A stretch of 64,000 nt of DNA, taken from UBA5078 sp964538025 (GTDB lineage Bacteria > Pseudomonadota > Gammaproteobacteria > Pseudomonadales > Pseudohongiellaceae). Position numbers and translations under genes: made by a program. Positions 16,344 to 24,666 of the stretch are shown here, piece by piece. Position 1 is the first letter of the stretch. Each line of letters begins with the position of its first letter. The stretch is from positions 62,001-126,000 of the forward strand of contig CAZICZ010000002.1 in assembly GCA_964538025.1 (NCBI GenBank). The letters are read 5' to 3'. Under the pieces are notes generated by a model, which made no database searches, was not told the DNA's origin, and was given only the letters and a program-made list of their open reading frames with translations.

Positions 16344-17585
16344 TTAATGAAGCCGCTTGAACACCAGACTGCCGTTGGTCCCGCCAAACCCGAATGAATT
16401 ACTGAGTGCAACTTCCACCGTGGCGTTGCGACTGTGGTGGGGAATGTAGTCGAGATCACATTCCGTGTCGGGGGACTCGAGATTGATTGTCGGAGTCATA
16501 ATCTGGTCGCGGATAGACAAGGCACAGATGATGGCCTCTACAGCTCCCGAAGCGCCCAGCAAGTGGCCTATCATCGACTTAGACGAACTAATCGCCACCT
16601 TGTGTGCTGTTGCTCCAAAAACACTTTTGATAGCCTGAGTTTCCGCGATATCGCCTGCGAGTGTGGAGGTGCCGTGAGCGTTGATGTAATGAACGTCAGA
16701 CGGGTTTACGCCCGCGCTTCGAAGGGCATTGCGCATGCAAAGTGCGGCACCTCTGCCCTCCTCTGACGGTGATGTCATGTGGTAGGCATCACCACTCATA
16801 CCAAACCCGGCCAGTTCAGCGTAGATATTTGCGCCTCGTTTTTTGGCATGCTCATATTCTTCCAGCACCATGATGCCTGCACCGTCGCTGAGAACGAAAC
16901 CATCTCGATCCTTGTCCCAAGGGCGGCTTGCACGTTGAGGATCGTCATTGCGGGAAGACAGGGCTCGTGCTGCACAGAACCCCCCAAGCCCAACCGGTGA
17001 GGTTGCCATCTCGGCACCGCCGGCCACCATCACGTCTGCCTGTCCCATGCAAATCATGTTGGCAGCAACACCGATGTTATGAGTGCCGGTTGTACAGGCC
17101 GTGGTAATCGCGATATTAGGCCCTTGAAAGTTGTAACGAATGGATAAAGCGCCCGCAATCATGTTGATAATCGATCCGGGTACGAAAAATGGCGATACTT
17201 TTCGAGGCCCAGCAGTACGCATCAATGTGGAGGTCTCTTCGATCGAGTTAATTCCCCCGATTCCGGAACCAATTGCTACACCGACCCGTTCGACATTGAA
17301 ATCACTGGAAGTTAGACCTGAGTCTGTGACAGCCTGAACGCCCGCCGCTAATCCATACTGGATGAAGACATCCATGCGCCGTGCTTCTTTGGCGCTCATG
17401 TAGGGCTCACAATCGAAATTCTTGATAGAACCGCCAAATCGGGTGCTAAAGTCGCTGGTATCAAACTGCGTCAGCATGTTGATCCCGCTGCGACCTTCCT
17501 TTAGTCCTTGCCAGGATGATTCAACATCGTTTCCCAATGGTGTTACGAGACCCAGGCCGGTGATTACCACTCTTCTACCGTTCAC
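16344..17585 (-). CDS. fabF: 3-oxoacyl-[acyl-carrier-protein] synthase II
   Basis: Condensing enzyme of the type II fatty-acid synthase that elongates acyl-ACP with malonyl-ACP. The catalytic triad is visible: Cys in TACTTGTHNIG, His in NAHGTSTLAGD and His in SMIGHLLGASG. The frame extends to a TTG at 17600, but the GTG at 17585 with GGAG nine nt upstream gives 413 residues starting RRVVITGLGLVTPLG, exactly like E. coli FabF. It is separated from acpP by a strong hairpin, so fabF may be expressed at a lower level than acpP. Confidence 0.96.
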   Translation of the reverse strand: MNGRRVVITGLGLVTPLGNDVESSWQGLKEGRSGINMLTQFDTSDFSTRFGGSIKNFDCEPYMSAKEARRMDVFIQYGLAAGVQAVTDSGLTSSDFNVERVGVAIGSGIGGINSIEETSTLMRTAGPRKVSPFFVPGSIINMIAGALSIRYNFQGPNIAITTACTTGTHNIGVAANMICMGQADVMVAGGAEMATSPVGLGGFCAARALSSRNDDPQRASRPWDKDRDGFVLSDGAGIMVLEEYEHAKKRGANIYAELAGFGMSGDAYHMTSPSEEGRGAALCMRNALRSAGVNPSDVHYINAHGTSTLAGDIAETQAIKSVFGATAHKVAISSSKSMIGHLLGASGAVEAIICALSIRDQIMTPTINLESPDTECDLDYIPHHSRNATVEVALSNSFGFGGTNGSLVFKRLH

Positions 17586-17647
17586 TGTGAGGCACTCCAA
17601 AACAGGCTGTTAGCATCTTTGCGGGGACATTATGACAGGCAAAATAA

Positions 17648-17678
17648 AAGCTACTCCAGAACGTTCCTGGAGTAGCTT
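17648..17678 (-). terminator. Intrinsic terminator or attenuator between acpP and fabF
   Basis: A perfect 12-bp stem (17648-17659 with 17667-17678) encloses a 7-nt loop. On the minus strand it is followed by TTTATTTT. It lies 21 bp after the acpP stop and about 60 bp before the fabF start, inside what is otherwise an operon, so it probably reduces read-through from the abundant acpP message. Confidence 0.8.
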
Positions 17679-17699
17679 AGGAAAAGGGCTTAAAATTGC

Positions 17700-17933
17700 T
17701 TACAGGTGTGAGTTAATGTAGTCACAAGCAAGTTGAACCGTCGTGATTTTCTCGGCTTCTTCATCCGGAATCTCGGTTTCAAACTCTTCTTCCAGAGCCA
17801 TAACCAATTCCACAGTATCCAAAGAATCAGCGCCTAAATCTTCTACAAATGAAGAAGACGGCTTCACCTCTTCTTCCTTAACGCCAAGCTGTTCGCAGAC
17901 AATTTTCTTAACGCGATCTTCAATGCTACTCAT
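17700..17933 (-). CDS. acpP: Acyl carrier protein
   Basis: A 77-residue acidic four-helix protein that carries fatty-acyl chains on 4'-phosphopantetheine. The attachment serine is Ser37 in the ADSLDTVEL motif. The sequence is close to E. coli AcpP over its whole length. An AGGAG ribosome-binding site lies about 12 nt before the ATG. It follows fabG after a 196-bp AT-rich gap that may hold an additional promoter, as is known for acpP in other Gammaproteobacteria. Confidence 0.98.
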   Translation of the reverse strand: MSSIEDRVKKIVCEQLGVKEEEVKPSSSFVEDLGADSLDTVELVMALEEEFETEIPDEEAEKITTVQLACDYINSHL

Positions 17934-18129
17934 AACTATTATTAGCTCCTAAATACTAATTTTTTGGTACTGCCTTTTGATTATGTGGCTATTTTTTGAA
18001 CAACCGAGATAATCCAAAACGCAAGTTTACATCTATTTTCCCCGGGTTGTAATCTTTAAGACTAAAATAATTCGGGATTCTCCCTTAAAATATATTTATA
18101 TCAATAAGATACAGAGTGGACTGCGCGTA

Positions 18130-18876
18130 TTACGGCATGTACATTCCGCCGTTTATATGCAAGGTTTCACCCGTGATATACGCACCCGATTCCGAGGCCA
18201 AAAATCCTACCGCCGCTGCAATTTCATCTACCTGACCAAAACGGCCCAATGGAATCTGACTCAAGAATGTTTCCATTTGTTTTTCATTGAGTGCTCTGGT
18301 CATGTCAGTGTCTATAAACCCAGGAGCAACACAATTCACGGTAATTCCGCGTGATCCGATTTCACGCGCAAGTGACCGAGAGAATCCTTCAATCGCTGCC
18401 TTTGACGCGGCGTAATTTGTTTGTCCGGCGTTGCCGCTAGAGGCAACGACAGAACTGATGTTGATAATGCGTCCCCAACGTGCCTTTGTCATGCCTTTGA
18501 CGATTCCTCTGCACAAGCGGTAGAGCGAATTGAGGTTGGTGTTGATGACATCAGACCACTCTTCGGGCTTCATTCGCATCAGCAGATTGTCTCTGGTCAC
18601 CCCCGCGTTGTTGACTAGAACAAGCGGTGCGCCAAACTGAGATTCAATGGTGTCTATGACGGACTGGACGGATTCATCTGAACCAACATTCAGACACAGT
18701 CCTGTACCCTTGACTCCTGCCTCTTGCAAATAGGAGGCAATATCCTGTGCGCCTTTTTCAGATGTAGCCGTTCCGATCACGGTGAATCCCTGTTTTCCAA
18801 GGTTTAACGCAATAGCTTTCCCGATTCCACGGCTGGCGCCTGTGATGAGAGCTACTTTTTCCAGAGAGTCCGACAT
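18130..18876 (-). CDS. fabG: 3-oxoacyl-[acyl-carrier-protein] reductase
   Basis: Short-chain dehydrogenase that reduces 3-ketoacyl-ACP with NADPH. The cofactor motif is GASRGIG near the N-terminus, NNAG follows, and the catalytic Ser-Tyr-Lys is in NISSVVASSGNAGQTNYAASK. Length is 248 residues, as expected. It follows fabD by 17 bp. Confidence 0.97.
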   Translation of the reverse strand: MSDSLEKVALITGASRGIGKAIALNLGKQGFTVIGTATSEKGAQDIASYLQEAGVKGTGLCLNVGSDESVQSVIDTIESQFGAPLVLVNNAGVTRDNLLMRMKPEEWSDVINTNLNSLYRLCRGIVKGMTKARWGRIINISSVVASSGNAGQTNYAASKAAIEGFSRSLAREIGSRGITVNCVAPGFIDTDMTRALNEKQMETFLSQIPLGRFGQVDEIAAAVGFLASESGAYITGETLHINGGMYMP

Positions 18877-18893
18877 GGTGTTTTGATGTCCTT

Positions 18894-19829
18894 TTAGTTG
18901 AGGATGGTAAGGGCGTGATCGAAGGAATCAGGCTCTTCAAGCGAAAATGTTTCCATATTGCTTTCGATACGTTTGATTAAGCCCCCTAACACTTTGCCTG
19001 GGCCGCATTCTGCAATCTGCACAACGCCGAGATCCCACATACAGCCAATGCTCTCTACCCACTGTACAGGCAGATAAAGCTGTTTCAATAAATTTAGTTT
19101 GATCTCCTCTTCTGAACGTGCCACGCGCCCGTTCAGGTTTTGGACGACGGGAACACTTGGCGTTCGGAACGTGACGTTATCCAAGTCTGCCGCCAAACGC
19201 TCTGCCGCAGGAAGCATCAGTGCGCAATGTGAAGGGACGCTGACATTCAACAAAAGTGCACGTTTGGCTCCCGCTTCCTTACATGCCGCCATGGCTCGTT
19301 CAACAGCGGAAGTATTTCCGGCAATAACGGTCTGCCCTGTCGAGTTGTAATTGGCAGCTGACACGACTTCGCCTGCGGCGACCTGATCGCAAAGGCTTTG
19401 AATCTTGTCATCATCAAGCCCCAATATTGCCGCCATCGCGCCGGTTCCTGATGGCACAGCATCCTGCATGTACTTGCCACGCTTGTGAACGAGCGATGCT
19501 GCCTGAGAAAGACTCATCACATCTGCGCAAACAAGTGCAGAATACTCGCCTAAACTATGCCCGGCGAAGAGGGACGGCAAGGCTCCTCCCTGAGAACGCC
19601 AGAGTCTCCAGAGCGCAACAGACGAAGTTAACAAGGCGGGTTGCGTAATATGAGTCTGGTCGAGCAGGCCTTCTGGGTCATCTTGGCAAATGGACCAAAG
19701 ATTCACCCCAATTGCCTCCGAAGCTTCCTCAAAGGTCTCGAGAATTGCCGGATGCCCTTGGGCGATTTCACTGAGCATGCCTTTCTTCTGAGAACCCTGA
19801 CCCGGAAATACAAATCCAAATTTTTTCAT
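18894..19829 (-). CDS. fabD: Malonyl-CoA:ACP transacylase
   Basis: Transfers malonyl groups from CoA to ACP to supply the elongation steps. The N-terminal FPGQGSQ motif, the nucleophile Ser in GHSLGE, Arg/His sites in NYNSTGQTVIAG and the late catalytic His in SVPSHCALM are all present. Length is 311 residues. It lies 16 bp after plsX. fabH, found here in enterics, is absent, as in Pseudomonas. Confidence 0.97.
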   Translation of the reverse strand: MKKFGFVFPGQGSQKKGMLSEIAQGHPAILETFEEASEAIGVNLWSICQDDPEGLLDQTHITQPALLTSSVALWRLWRSQGGALPSLFAGHSLGEYSALVCADVMSLSQAASLVHKRGKYMQDAVPSGTGAMAAILGLDDDKIQSLCDQVAAGEVVSAANYNSTGQTVIAGNTSAVERAMAACKEAGAKRALLLNVSVPSHCALMLPAAERLAADLDNVTFRTPSVPVVQNLNGRVARSEEEIKLNLLKQLYLPVQWVESIGCMWDLGVVQIAECGPGKVLGGLIKRIESNMETFSLEEPDSFDHALTILN

Positions 19830-19845
19830 AGTAGATGTCTCGGTT

Positions 19846-20907
19846 TTAATTCACGACATGACGCTCGTCAGACGCGGAAGAATGTAACTCGCGGGAAAAA
19901 GAAGCGATCTGTGCCTGAATTTTTGATGGTATTTGATGCATCACTTCACGATAAGCCTGCTCAATCGCATGAAAGAATGCGCTTTGCGAGGCGTGACCAT
20001 GGCTTTTTACAATGATTCCCTGAAGGCCAATGACACTTGCGCCATTGAACTGGGCTGGGTCGATTTGACGCTTCATGGAGGAAATAAAGGGATATGCCAA
20101 TAGACCAAAGAGGCGCGTTAACAGGTTCTTTTTAAGGGAAACCTGGACCAATTGTTCGATGAATCGGACAACGCCTGCGCTTGCTTTGATCGTGACATTG
20201 CCTGAGAAGCCATCGCATACAATTACGTCTGCCTTACCGGAGAAAATTTCATTTGCCTCAATGAATCCCACATACCGCACCGTGGAGCTTCGAGATAAAG
20301 CCGCCGAAGCCTCTCGAATAACTGATGTCCCTTTGTGAAGTTCTTGACCGACATTGAGTAAGGCAATACTTGCCAGTGCGTTCTTGTCGCACTGCGCCTG
20401 CACCGATCCCATGACAGCGAAGCCACAGAGATCTTCTGCATCGCAACTCACGTTGGCACCCACATCAAGAATGTATGTTTTTCGGTTGACGCCGTTCAGG
20501 GGGACTTGTGCGATCATCGCCGGCTTTATTACACCAGGAATAGTTTTCAAGAGGTGACGACCAGCAAGAAGTAACGCGCCGGTATTGCCAGCGCTGACAC
20601 AGGCGTCAGCGCGTCCCTCTTTAACAAGATTAACGGCGAGGAACATCGAAGAGTTTTTCGAATGGCGAAGAACCGTCTCGGGTTTGCTGTCATCGCTTAC
20701 GACAGAATCGGTGTGAACTATTTCCAATCGGGACAATTCTTGGGCTGGAACCAAATTCAGAAGGGACGTAATCGCCCCTCGATCACCGAGTAGCACGAGA
20801 TTTAGATCAGGATACATTGCCAGAGCGCGAACTGCCGCAGGCACTGTCACAGAGGGGCCAAAATCCCCTCCCATGGCGTCTATTGCAATTCGCGTTGGCT
20901 TAAGCAA
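19846..20907 (-). CDS. plsX: Phosphate acyltransferase PlsX
   Basis: Makes acyl-phosphate from acyl-ACP for phospholipid synthesis. The N-terminal IAIDAMGGDFGPSVTVPAA and the CVSAGNTGALLLAG segments are diagnostic. At 353 residues it is full length. The best start is a TTG at 20907, two nt after the rpmF stop, with no closer ATG; translation is probably coupled to rpmF. It heads the fatty-acid gene run. Confidence 0.95.
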   Translation of the reverse strand: MLKPTRIAIDAMGGDFGPSVTVPAAVRALAMYPDLNLVLLGDRGAITSLLNLVPAQELSRLEIVHTDSVVSDDSKPETVLRHSKNSSMFLAVNLVKEGRADACVSAGNTGALLLAGRHLLKTIPGVIKPAMIAQVPLNGVNRKTYILDVGANVSCDAEDLCGFAVMGSVQAQCDKNALASIALLNVGQELHKGTSVIREASAALSRSSTVRYVGFIEANEIFSGKADVIVCDGFSGNVTIKASAGVVRFIEQLVQVSLKKNLLTRLFGLLAYPFISSMKRQIDPAQFNGASVIGLQGIIVKSHGHASQSAFFHAIEQAYREVMHQIPSKIQAQIASFSRELHSSASDERHVVN

Positions 20908-20909
20908 AT

Positions 20910-21089
20910 TTACTTGTCACCAAGATCCAGGACTTTTTTGCCTTTATAGAATCCGTCTGCAGTGATGTGATGACGACGGTGCACTTCACCGGTAGTCTGA
21001 TCTGTAGACAGTGTTGGACCAGTCAGTGCGTCATGTGCTCGGCGCATATTTCGTCGTGAGCGGGAAACTTTTACCTGTTGTACGGCCAT
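20910..21089 (-). CDS. rpmF: 50S ribosomal protein L32
   Basis: A 59-residue basic protein read on the minus strand from the ATG ending at 21089 to a TAA at 20910-20912. It begins MAVQQVKVSRSRRNMRRAH, close to the L32 consensus, and ends in KVLDLGDK. An AGGAGC ribosome-binding site is 8 nt upstream. The yceD-rpmF-plsX order is highly conserved. The four-Cys zinc motif found in some L32 proteins is absent, so this is a zinc-independent form. Confidence 0.96.
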   Translation of the reverse strand: MAVQQVKVSRSRRNMRRAHDALTGPTLSTDQTTGEVHRRHHITADGFYKGKKVLDLGDK

Positions 21090-21144
21090 CTTTTAGCTCC
21101 TGAAGTAAGACTGCATTCGCGAGGGAATGCACGTAATGTAAATC

Positions 21145-21684
21145 TCAGTGTGTCTCTTTCAATGTTTTGAGAATATCAAACGGGTTAGGTTTCCCTTGTT
21201 TCCCCTTATTCCCTGTCGTTTGTTGTGCATCTACCTGATCGTGAAGCTGTGAGATATCCAGACAATTTTCCGGATGTACACTCACAATGGGCATGCACAG
21301 CATGAGTTGTTCTTCAATAATGTCTAGCAAAAACAAGCGATTATCTTCTTCGCATAGCCATGGATCCAGGTGCGAGGGAAGGCGCGCTACTTGCGATTCG
21401 CTTTCTACAACTGCCAACGAAAATGTGTCGTCTATTGAAATTTTCGTGGGTTCCAAACAGCGCTGGCAAATGACCCATACCTGGGTCTTGACCGTTCCAC
21501 TGATGACTCGTCGATATTCATCATCCACATGAAACCGGAAACTTACGTCTACCCTCCCTTCTGCTGAAGAAAGTAAGTCCACAAACCTCCCAAAGTGGGA
21601 AATTGCGACACTCCCTTCGATAAGTGCTTGTTGATTAAAGATTTTCTTTGAATCAACGTAGTCTGGGATTGGGGTATCAGCCAT
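21145..21684 (-). CDS. yceD: YceD/DUF177 family 23S rRNA accumulation protein
   Basis: A 179-residue protein; in E. coli and plants this family is needed for proper 23S rRNA accumulation. The CQRCLEP motif, an acidic segment (EEDNRLFLLDIIEEQL) and the C-terminal NPFDILKTLK match the family. The frame is open to 21744, but the ATG at 21684 starts the conserved region (MADTPIPDYVD), and a near-consensus promoter sits immediately upstream and inside the longer frame. No ribosome-binding site precedes this ATG, which fits a leaderless message. rpmF follows after 55 bp. Confidence 0.9.
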   Translation of the reverse strand: MADTPIPDYVDSKKIFNQQALIEGSVAISHFGRFVDLLSSAEGRVDVSFRFHVDDEYRRVISGTVKTQVWVICQRCLEPTKISIDDTFSLAVVESESQVARLPSHLDPWLCEEDNRLFLLDIIEEQLMLCMPIVSVHPENCLDISQLHDQVDAQQTTGNKGKQGKPNPFDILKTLKETH

Positions 21685-21693
21685 AGGCGCGCA

Positions 21694-21722
21694 ATAATAG
21701 GCGTATAGGGGCGATCTGTCAA
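21694..21722 (-). promoter_or_regulatory. Near-consensus sigma-70 promoter for yceD-rpmF-plsX
   Basis: On the minus strand a perfect TTGACA (21717-21722) and TATTAT (21694-21699) are separated by exactly 17 bp. The predicted start of transcription is about 21687, only three bases before the yceD ATG at 21684. This is one of the best promoter matches in the window. Confidence 0.75.
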
Positions 21723-21750
21723 AAAAATCTCGCTTCAACAACATGATTTT

Positions 21751-22752
21751 TCAAGATTTTACCCATTGGGACAGAGTGGTGCTGCGCTGTTCGACCAGTA
21801 GTCGTTGCATATTGGATTGCAGAGGGGCTCGGACATTGATTTTCGTACCATCTGCGAGCTCAAAAGCCAATTCATAGGCATGCAAGCATAGATGAACGCC
21901 CTTTTCTTGCCATCCACTGCTTCGCTCACAGGTGTACTTGGTATCGCCAATCAGTGGATGTCCGGCGAACTGGGCATGAACTCGGATTTGATGAGTTCTC
22001 CCCGTTGTTGGCATTGCTTTCATCAAAGTACAGCATGCGAAGGACTCTAGGATCGCAAATTTTGTCTGCGATATTTTTCCTTCAGGGCTGACAGTCACGA
22101 TTTTTTCACTGTCCTGAACATCTCGCTTGAGCAGCGGTGCATTGACTTCCTGCAGTGTGTCAGGCCACTTTCCATGAACCAGCAAGAGGTAAGTTTTTTG
22201 TATCTTTTTTTCTTTAAATTTATTTTGTAACTCTTTTAAAATTAGAGGGTTTTTGGCAATGGCGATGCATCCACTAGTGTCTTTATCAATGCGATGTACT
22301 AATTCTAAAAACGGCGCCTCACTACACTCCTGTGATTTCATCCAACGCAATGCTTCGATGAGCCCAACCTGCAGACCTGAGCCTAAATGAACAGCAAGAC
22401 CTTGAGGTTTGTTGACAATCAATAGCGATGAGTTTTCGAACAATATCGATTTTTTCAGCAAGTTGATCAGGGATTCGCTCGGGGTGATAGAAGTTTCTGA
22501 CGCAGAAAACCTGATTGGCGGGACGCGAACCACATCCCCGGTCTGGATTCGACTGTCAGGTTTTGCCCGTTTCTTGTTGAGTCGAACCTCCCCTTTGCGG
22601 ATGATTCGATAGATTCGGGTTTTTGGAACTCCCTTAAGTGTAGTGATTAGAAAATTGTCTAATCTTTGACCACTTGCATGGGAGGGGACTTGAATCTGTG
22701 TGACTCCCCCTGAAGGCTCGCTGGTGGGTGTCAATTCGGGTGTAAGTGACAA
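21751..22752 (-). CDS. rluC: 23S rRNA pseudouridine synthase RluC
   Basis: Isomerises uridines 955, 2504 and 2580 of 23S rRNA (E. coli numbering). An N-terminal S4 RNA-binding domain (about residues 25-90, with RLDNFLITTLKGVPKTRIYRI) precedes the RsuA/RluD catalytic domain with HRIDKDTSG, whose Asp is the nucleophile, and the TGRTHQIRVH motif. At 333 residues it is full length. RluC is preferred over RluD on overall similarity and on its position upstream of yceD-rpmF; rne is not adjacent in this window. Confidence 0.88.
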   Translation of the reverse strand: MSLTPELTPTSEPSGGVTQIQVPSHASGQRLDNFLITTLKGVPKTRIYRIIRKGEVRLNKKRAKPDSRIQTGDVVRVPPIRFSASETSITPSESLINLLKKSILFENSSLLIVNKPQGLAVHLGSGLQVGLIEALRWMKSQECSEAPFLELVHRIDKDTSGCIAIAKNPLILKELQNKFKEKKIQKTYLLLVHGKWPDTLQEVNAPLLKRDVQDSEKIVTVSPEGKISQTKFAILESFACCTLMKAMPTTGRTHQIRVHAQFAGHPLIGDTKYTCERSSGWQEKGVHLCLHAYELAFELADGTKINVRAPLQSNMQRLLVEQRSTTLSQWVKS

Positions 22753-22889
22753 AGCGGATAGCCTCGGAATTCAAGTGGGATAAACAGGATCAAAGGATGG
22801 CATTGTAGCAATTCCTCTCGACCATAACTAAACGAGCAACCCGAATGGTGTACAATTTCGGCCATTTTTTGGATTAACGGGAACGCAGC

Positions 22890-24623
22890 ATGTTTAACTT
22901 GAAACACTCATTGGAATCTTTACTGAGCGAAGCGCTATGTCGGGCTACCCAAGTTTCGGATGCCAGAGGAAATGTGATTTATTCAAGTCGTCCCGAGTTT
23001 GGCGATTATCAGGCAAATGGCGTGATGGCTGTTGCCAAACAATTGAAAATGAATCCAAGAGAGTTGGCGCAAAAAGTAGTCTCTCTTATACCTGAGAATG
23101 AATTGATTGCGAGAGCGGAAGTCGCGGGTCCTGGATTTATCAATCTCTTTTTGAAAGATGCCAATATTTCACGATGGTGTGCGCATTTTGCGCAGCAGGA
23201 TACGCCACTACTGTCTCCCTCCCCTCATCCCCAGACTATCGTTGTGGACTATTCCAGTCCAAATCTTGCGAAGGAAATGCACGTGGGTCATCTACGTGGC
23301 ACGATTATTGGTGACTGTATAGTCCGAGTGTTGGAAGCCTGTGGGCACCAGGTAATTCGTCAGAATCACGTCGGCGATTGGGGAACGCAGTTTGGCATGC
23401 TTATCGCGCACATGGAATCATTGCAAAGTAAGAAGACCAATCTATCCACGGCTCTCAGCGACCTCGAATCCTTTTACAGGGAAGCCAAGAAACGATTTGA
23501 TGATGAGCCCGGTTTTGCAGATCTCGCCAGATCCTATGTTGTGAAATTGCAGCAAGGAGATATTGCGTGCCTTAACGCTTGGAAAATATTTATTGATGAA
23601 TCACTCGCACATTGTGAAGAGGTTTATCAAAAACTCGGCGTTACATTAAAACGGGAAGATATTAAAGCTGAGAGTTTTTATAACAGCGAACTCAATAATA
23701 TTATCGAAGCTCTGGATGCAGAGAATCTTCTGCAAATTTCCGATGGAGCCAAGTGTGTTTTCTTGGATGAGTTTATTGGTAAAGATGGCACACCCTTACC
23801 GACAATCGTTCAGAAATCGGACGGCGGATTTCTTTACGCTACGACAGATCTCGCAGCGATTCGACATCGATCACAAAAACTGAAAGCAGACCGCGTTCTG
23901 TATGTTGTGGATGCTCGTCAAAGTTTACATTTCCAGCAGGTTTTTGCGATTGCCAAAAGAGCAGGCTTTACAGGACCTCATTGTTCTTTAGAACATATCG
24001 CGTATGGCACGATGATGGGAGAAGATGGAAAACCGTTTAAGACGCGAAGCGGTGACACAATCAAATTAATTGATTTGCTTGATGAAGGAATTCGTCAGGC
24101 ATTCGAGATTGTGAATGAGAAAAATCCAGAATTGGATATTGAACAGCGTCGTTCGATCGCGTCAGCAGTTGGTATATCTGCTGTTAAATACTCTGATCTT
24201 TCCAAGAATAGAACTAGTGACTACATCTTTGATTGGAAGACGATGTTATCGTTTGAAGGAAATACAGCGCCATACATGCTGTATGCCTATGCGCGAATAA
24301 AAAGTATTTTACGCAAACAGGATATTCATCTAGAACTGACCAGTAGTCTTCACATCAAAGAACCGGAAGAAAGGAATCTTGCACTGAAAATACTTCAGTA
24401 TCAGGAAACGGTTCAAAGCGTGGCACAGGATGCTTTCCCCAATACCCTCTGCTCCTATCTTTATGAGCTCGCCGGAATTTTTATGCGCTTTTACGAAGCA
24501 TGCCCCGTTTTGAAAGCAGAGAGCGACATGAGAACATCCCGGTTAATCTTGGTATCACTAACAGCCAAAATCCTGTCACAGGGGCTTGAGTTACTCGGTC
24601 TTCAATCACTTGAAAAAATGTAG
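22890..24623 (+). CDS. argS: Arginyl-tRNA synthetase
   Basis: Class I synthetase that charges tRNA-Arg. The N-terminal ArgRS-specific Add-1 domain is followed by the HIGH box as HVGH (in AKEMHVGHLRG) and the Rossmann fold; the KMSKS box is degenerate, as is common in ArgRS. The DALR anticodon-binding domain is C-terminal. Length is 577 residues. Base composition is noticeably more AT-rich than the flanking metal and TCA regions. It converges on htpG. Confidence 0.96.
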   Translation: MFNLKHSLESLLSEALCRATQVSDARGNVIYSSRPEFGDYQANGVMAVAKQLKMNPRELAQKVVSLIPENELIARAEVAGPGFINLFLKDANISRWCAHFAQQDTPLLSPSPHPQTIVVDYSSPNLAKEMHVGHLRGTIIGDCIVRVLEACGHQVIRQNHVGDWGTQFGMLIAHMESLQSKKTNLSTALSDLESFYREAKKRFDDEPGFADLARSYVVKLQQGDIACLNAWKIFIDESLAHCEEVYQKLGVTLKREDIKAESFYNSELNNIIEALDAENLLQISDGAKCVFLDEFIGKDGTPLPTIVQKSDGGFLYATTDLAAIRHRSQKLKADRVLYVVDARQSLHFQQVFAIAKRAGFTGPHCSLEHIAYGTMMGEDGKPFKTRSGDTIKLIDLLDEGIRQAFEIVNEKNPELDIEQRRSIASAVGISAVKYSDLSKNRTSDYIFDWKTMLSFEGNTAPYMLYAYARIKSILRKQDIHLELTSSLHIKEPEERNLALKILQYQETVQSVAQDAFPNTLCSYLYELAGIFMRFYEACPVLKAESDMRTSRLILVSLTAKILSQGLELLGLQSLEKM

Positions 24624-24627
24624 AAGC

Positions 24628-24657
24628 GGGTGTCAGAGATAGACAACTCTGACACCC
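24628..24657. terminator. Terminator-like hairpin between argS and htpG
   Basis: A perfect 11-bp stem (24628-24638 with 24647-24657) with an 8-nt loop lies just after the argS stop and 10 bp before the htpG stop. The trailing T-run is weak (TTA), so it may serve both convergent genes with low efficiency or need Rho. Confidence 0.6.
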
Positions 24658-24666
24658 TTATGAAGT

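Noticed and set aside
22851..22856. TACAAT as an argS -10 element
   Set aside because: No -35-like hexamer at an acceptable distance and no extended -10 motif.
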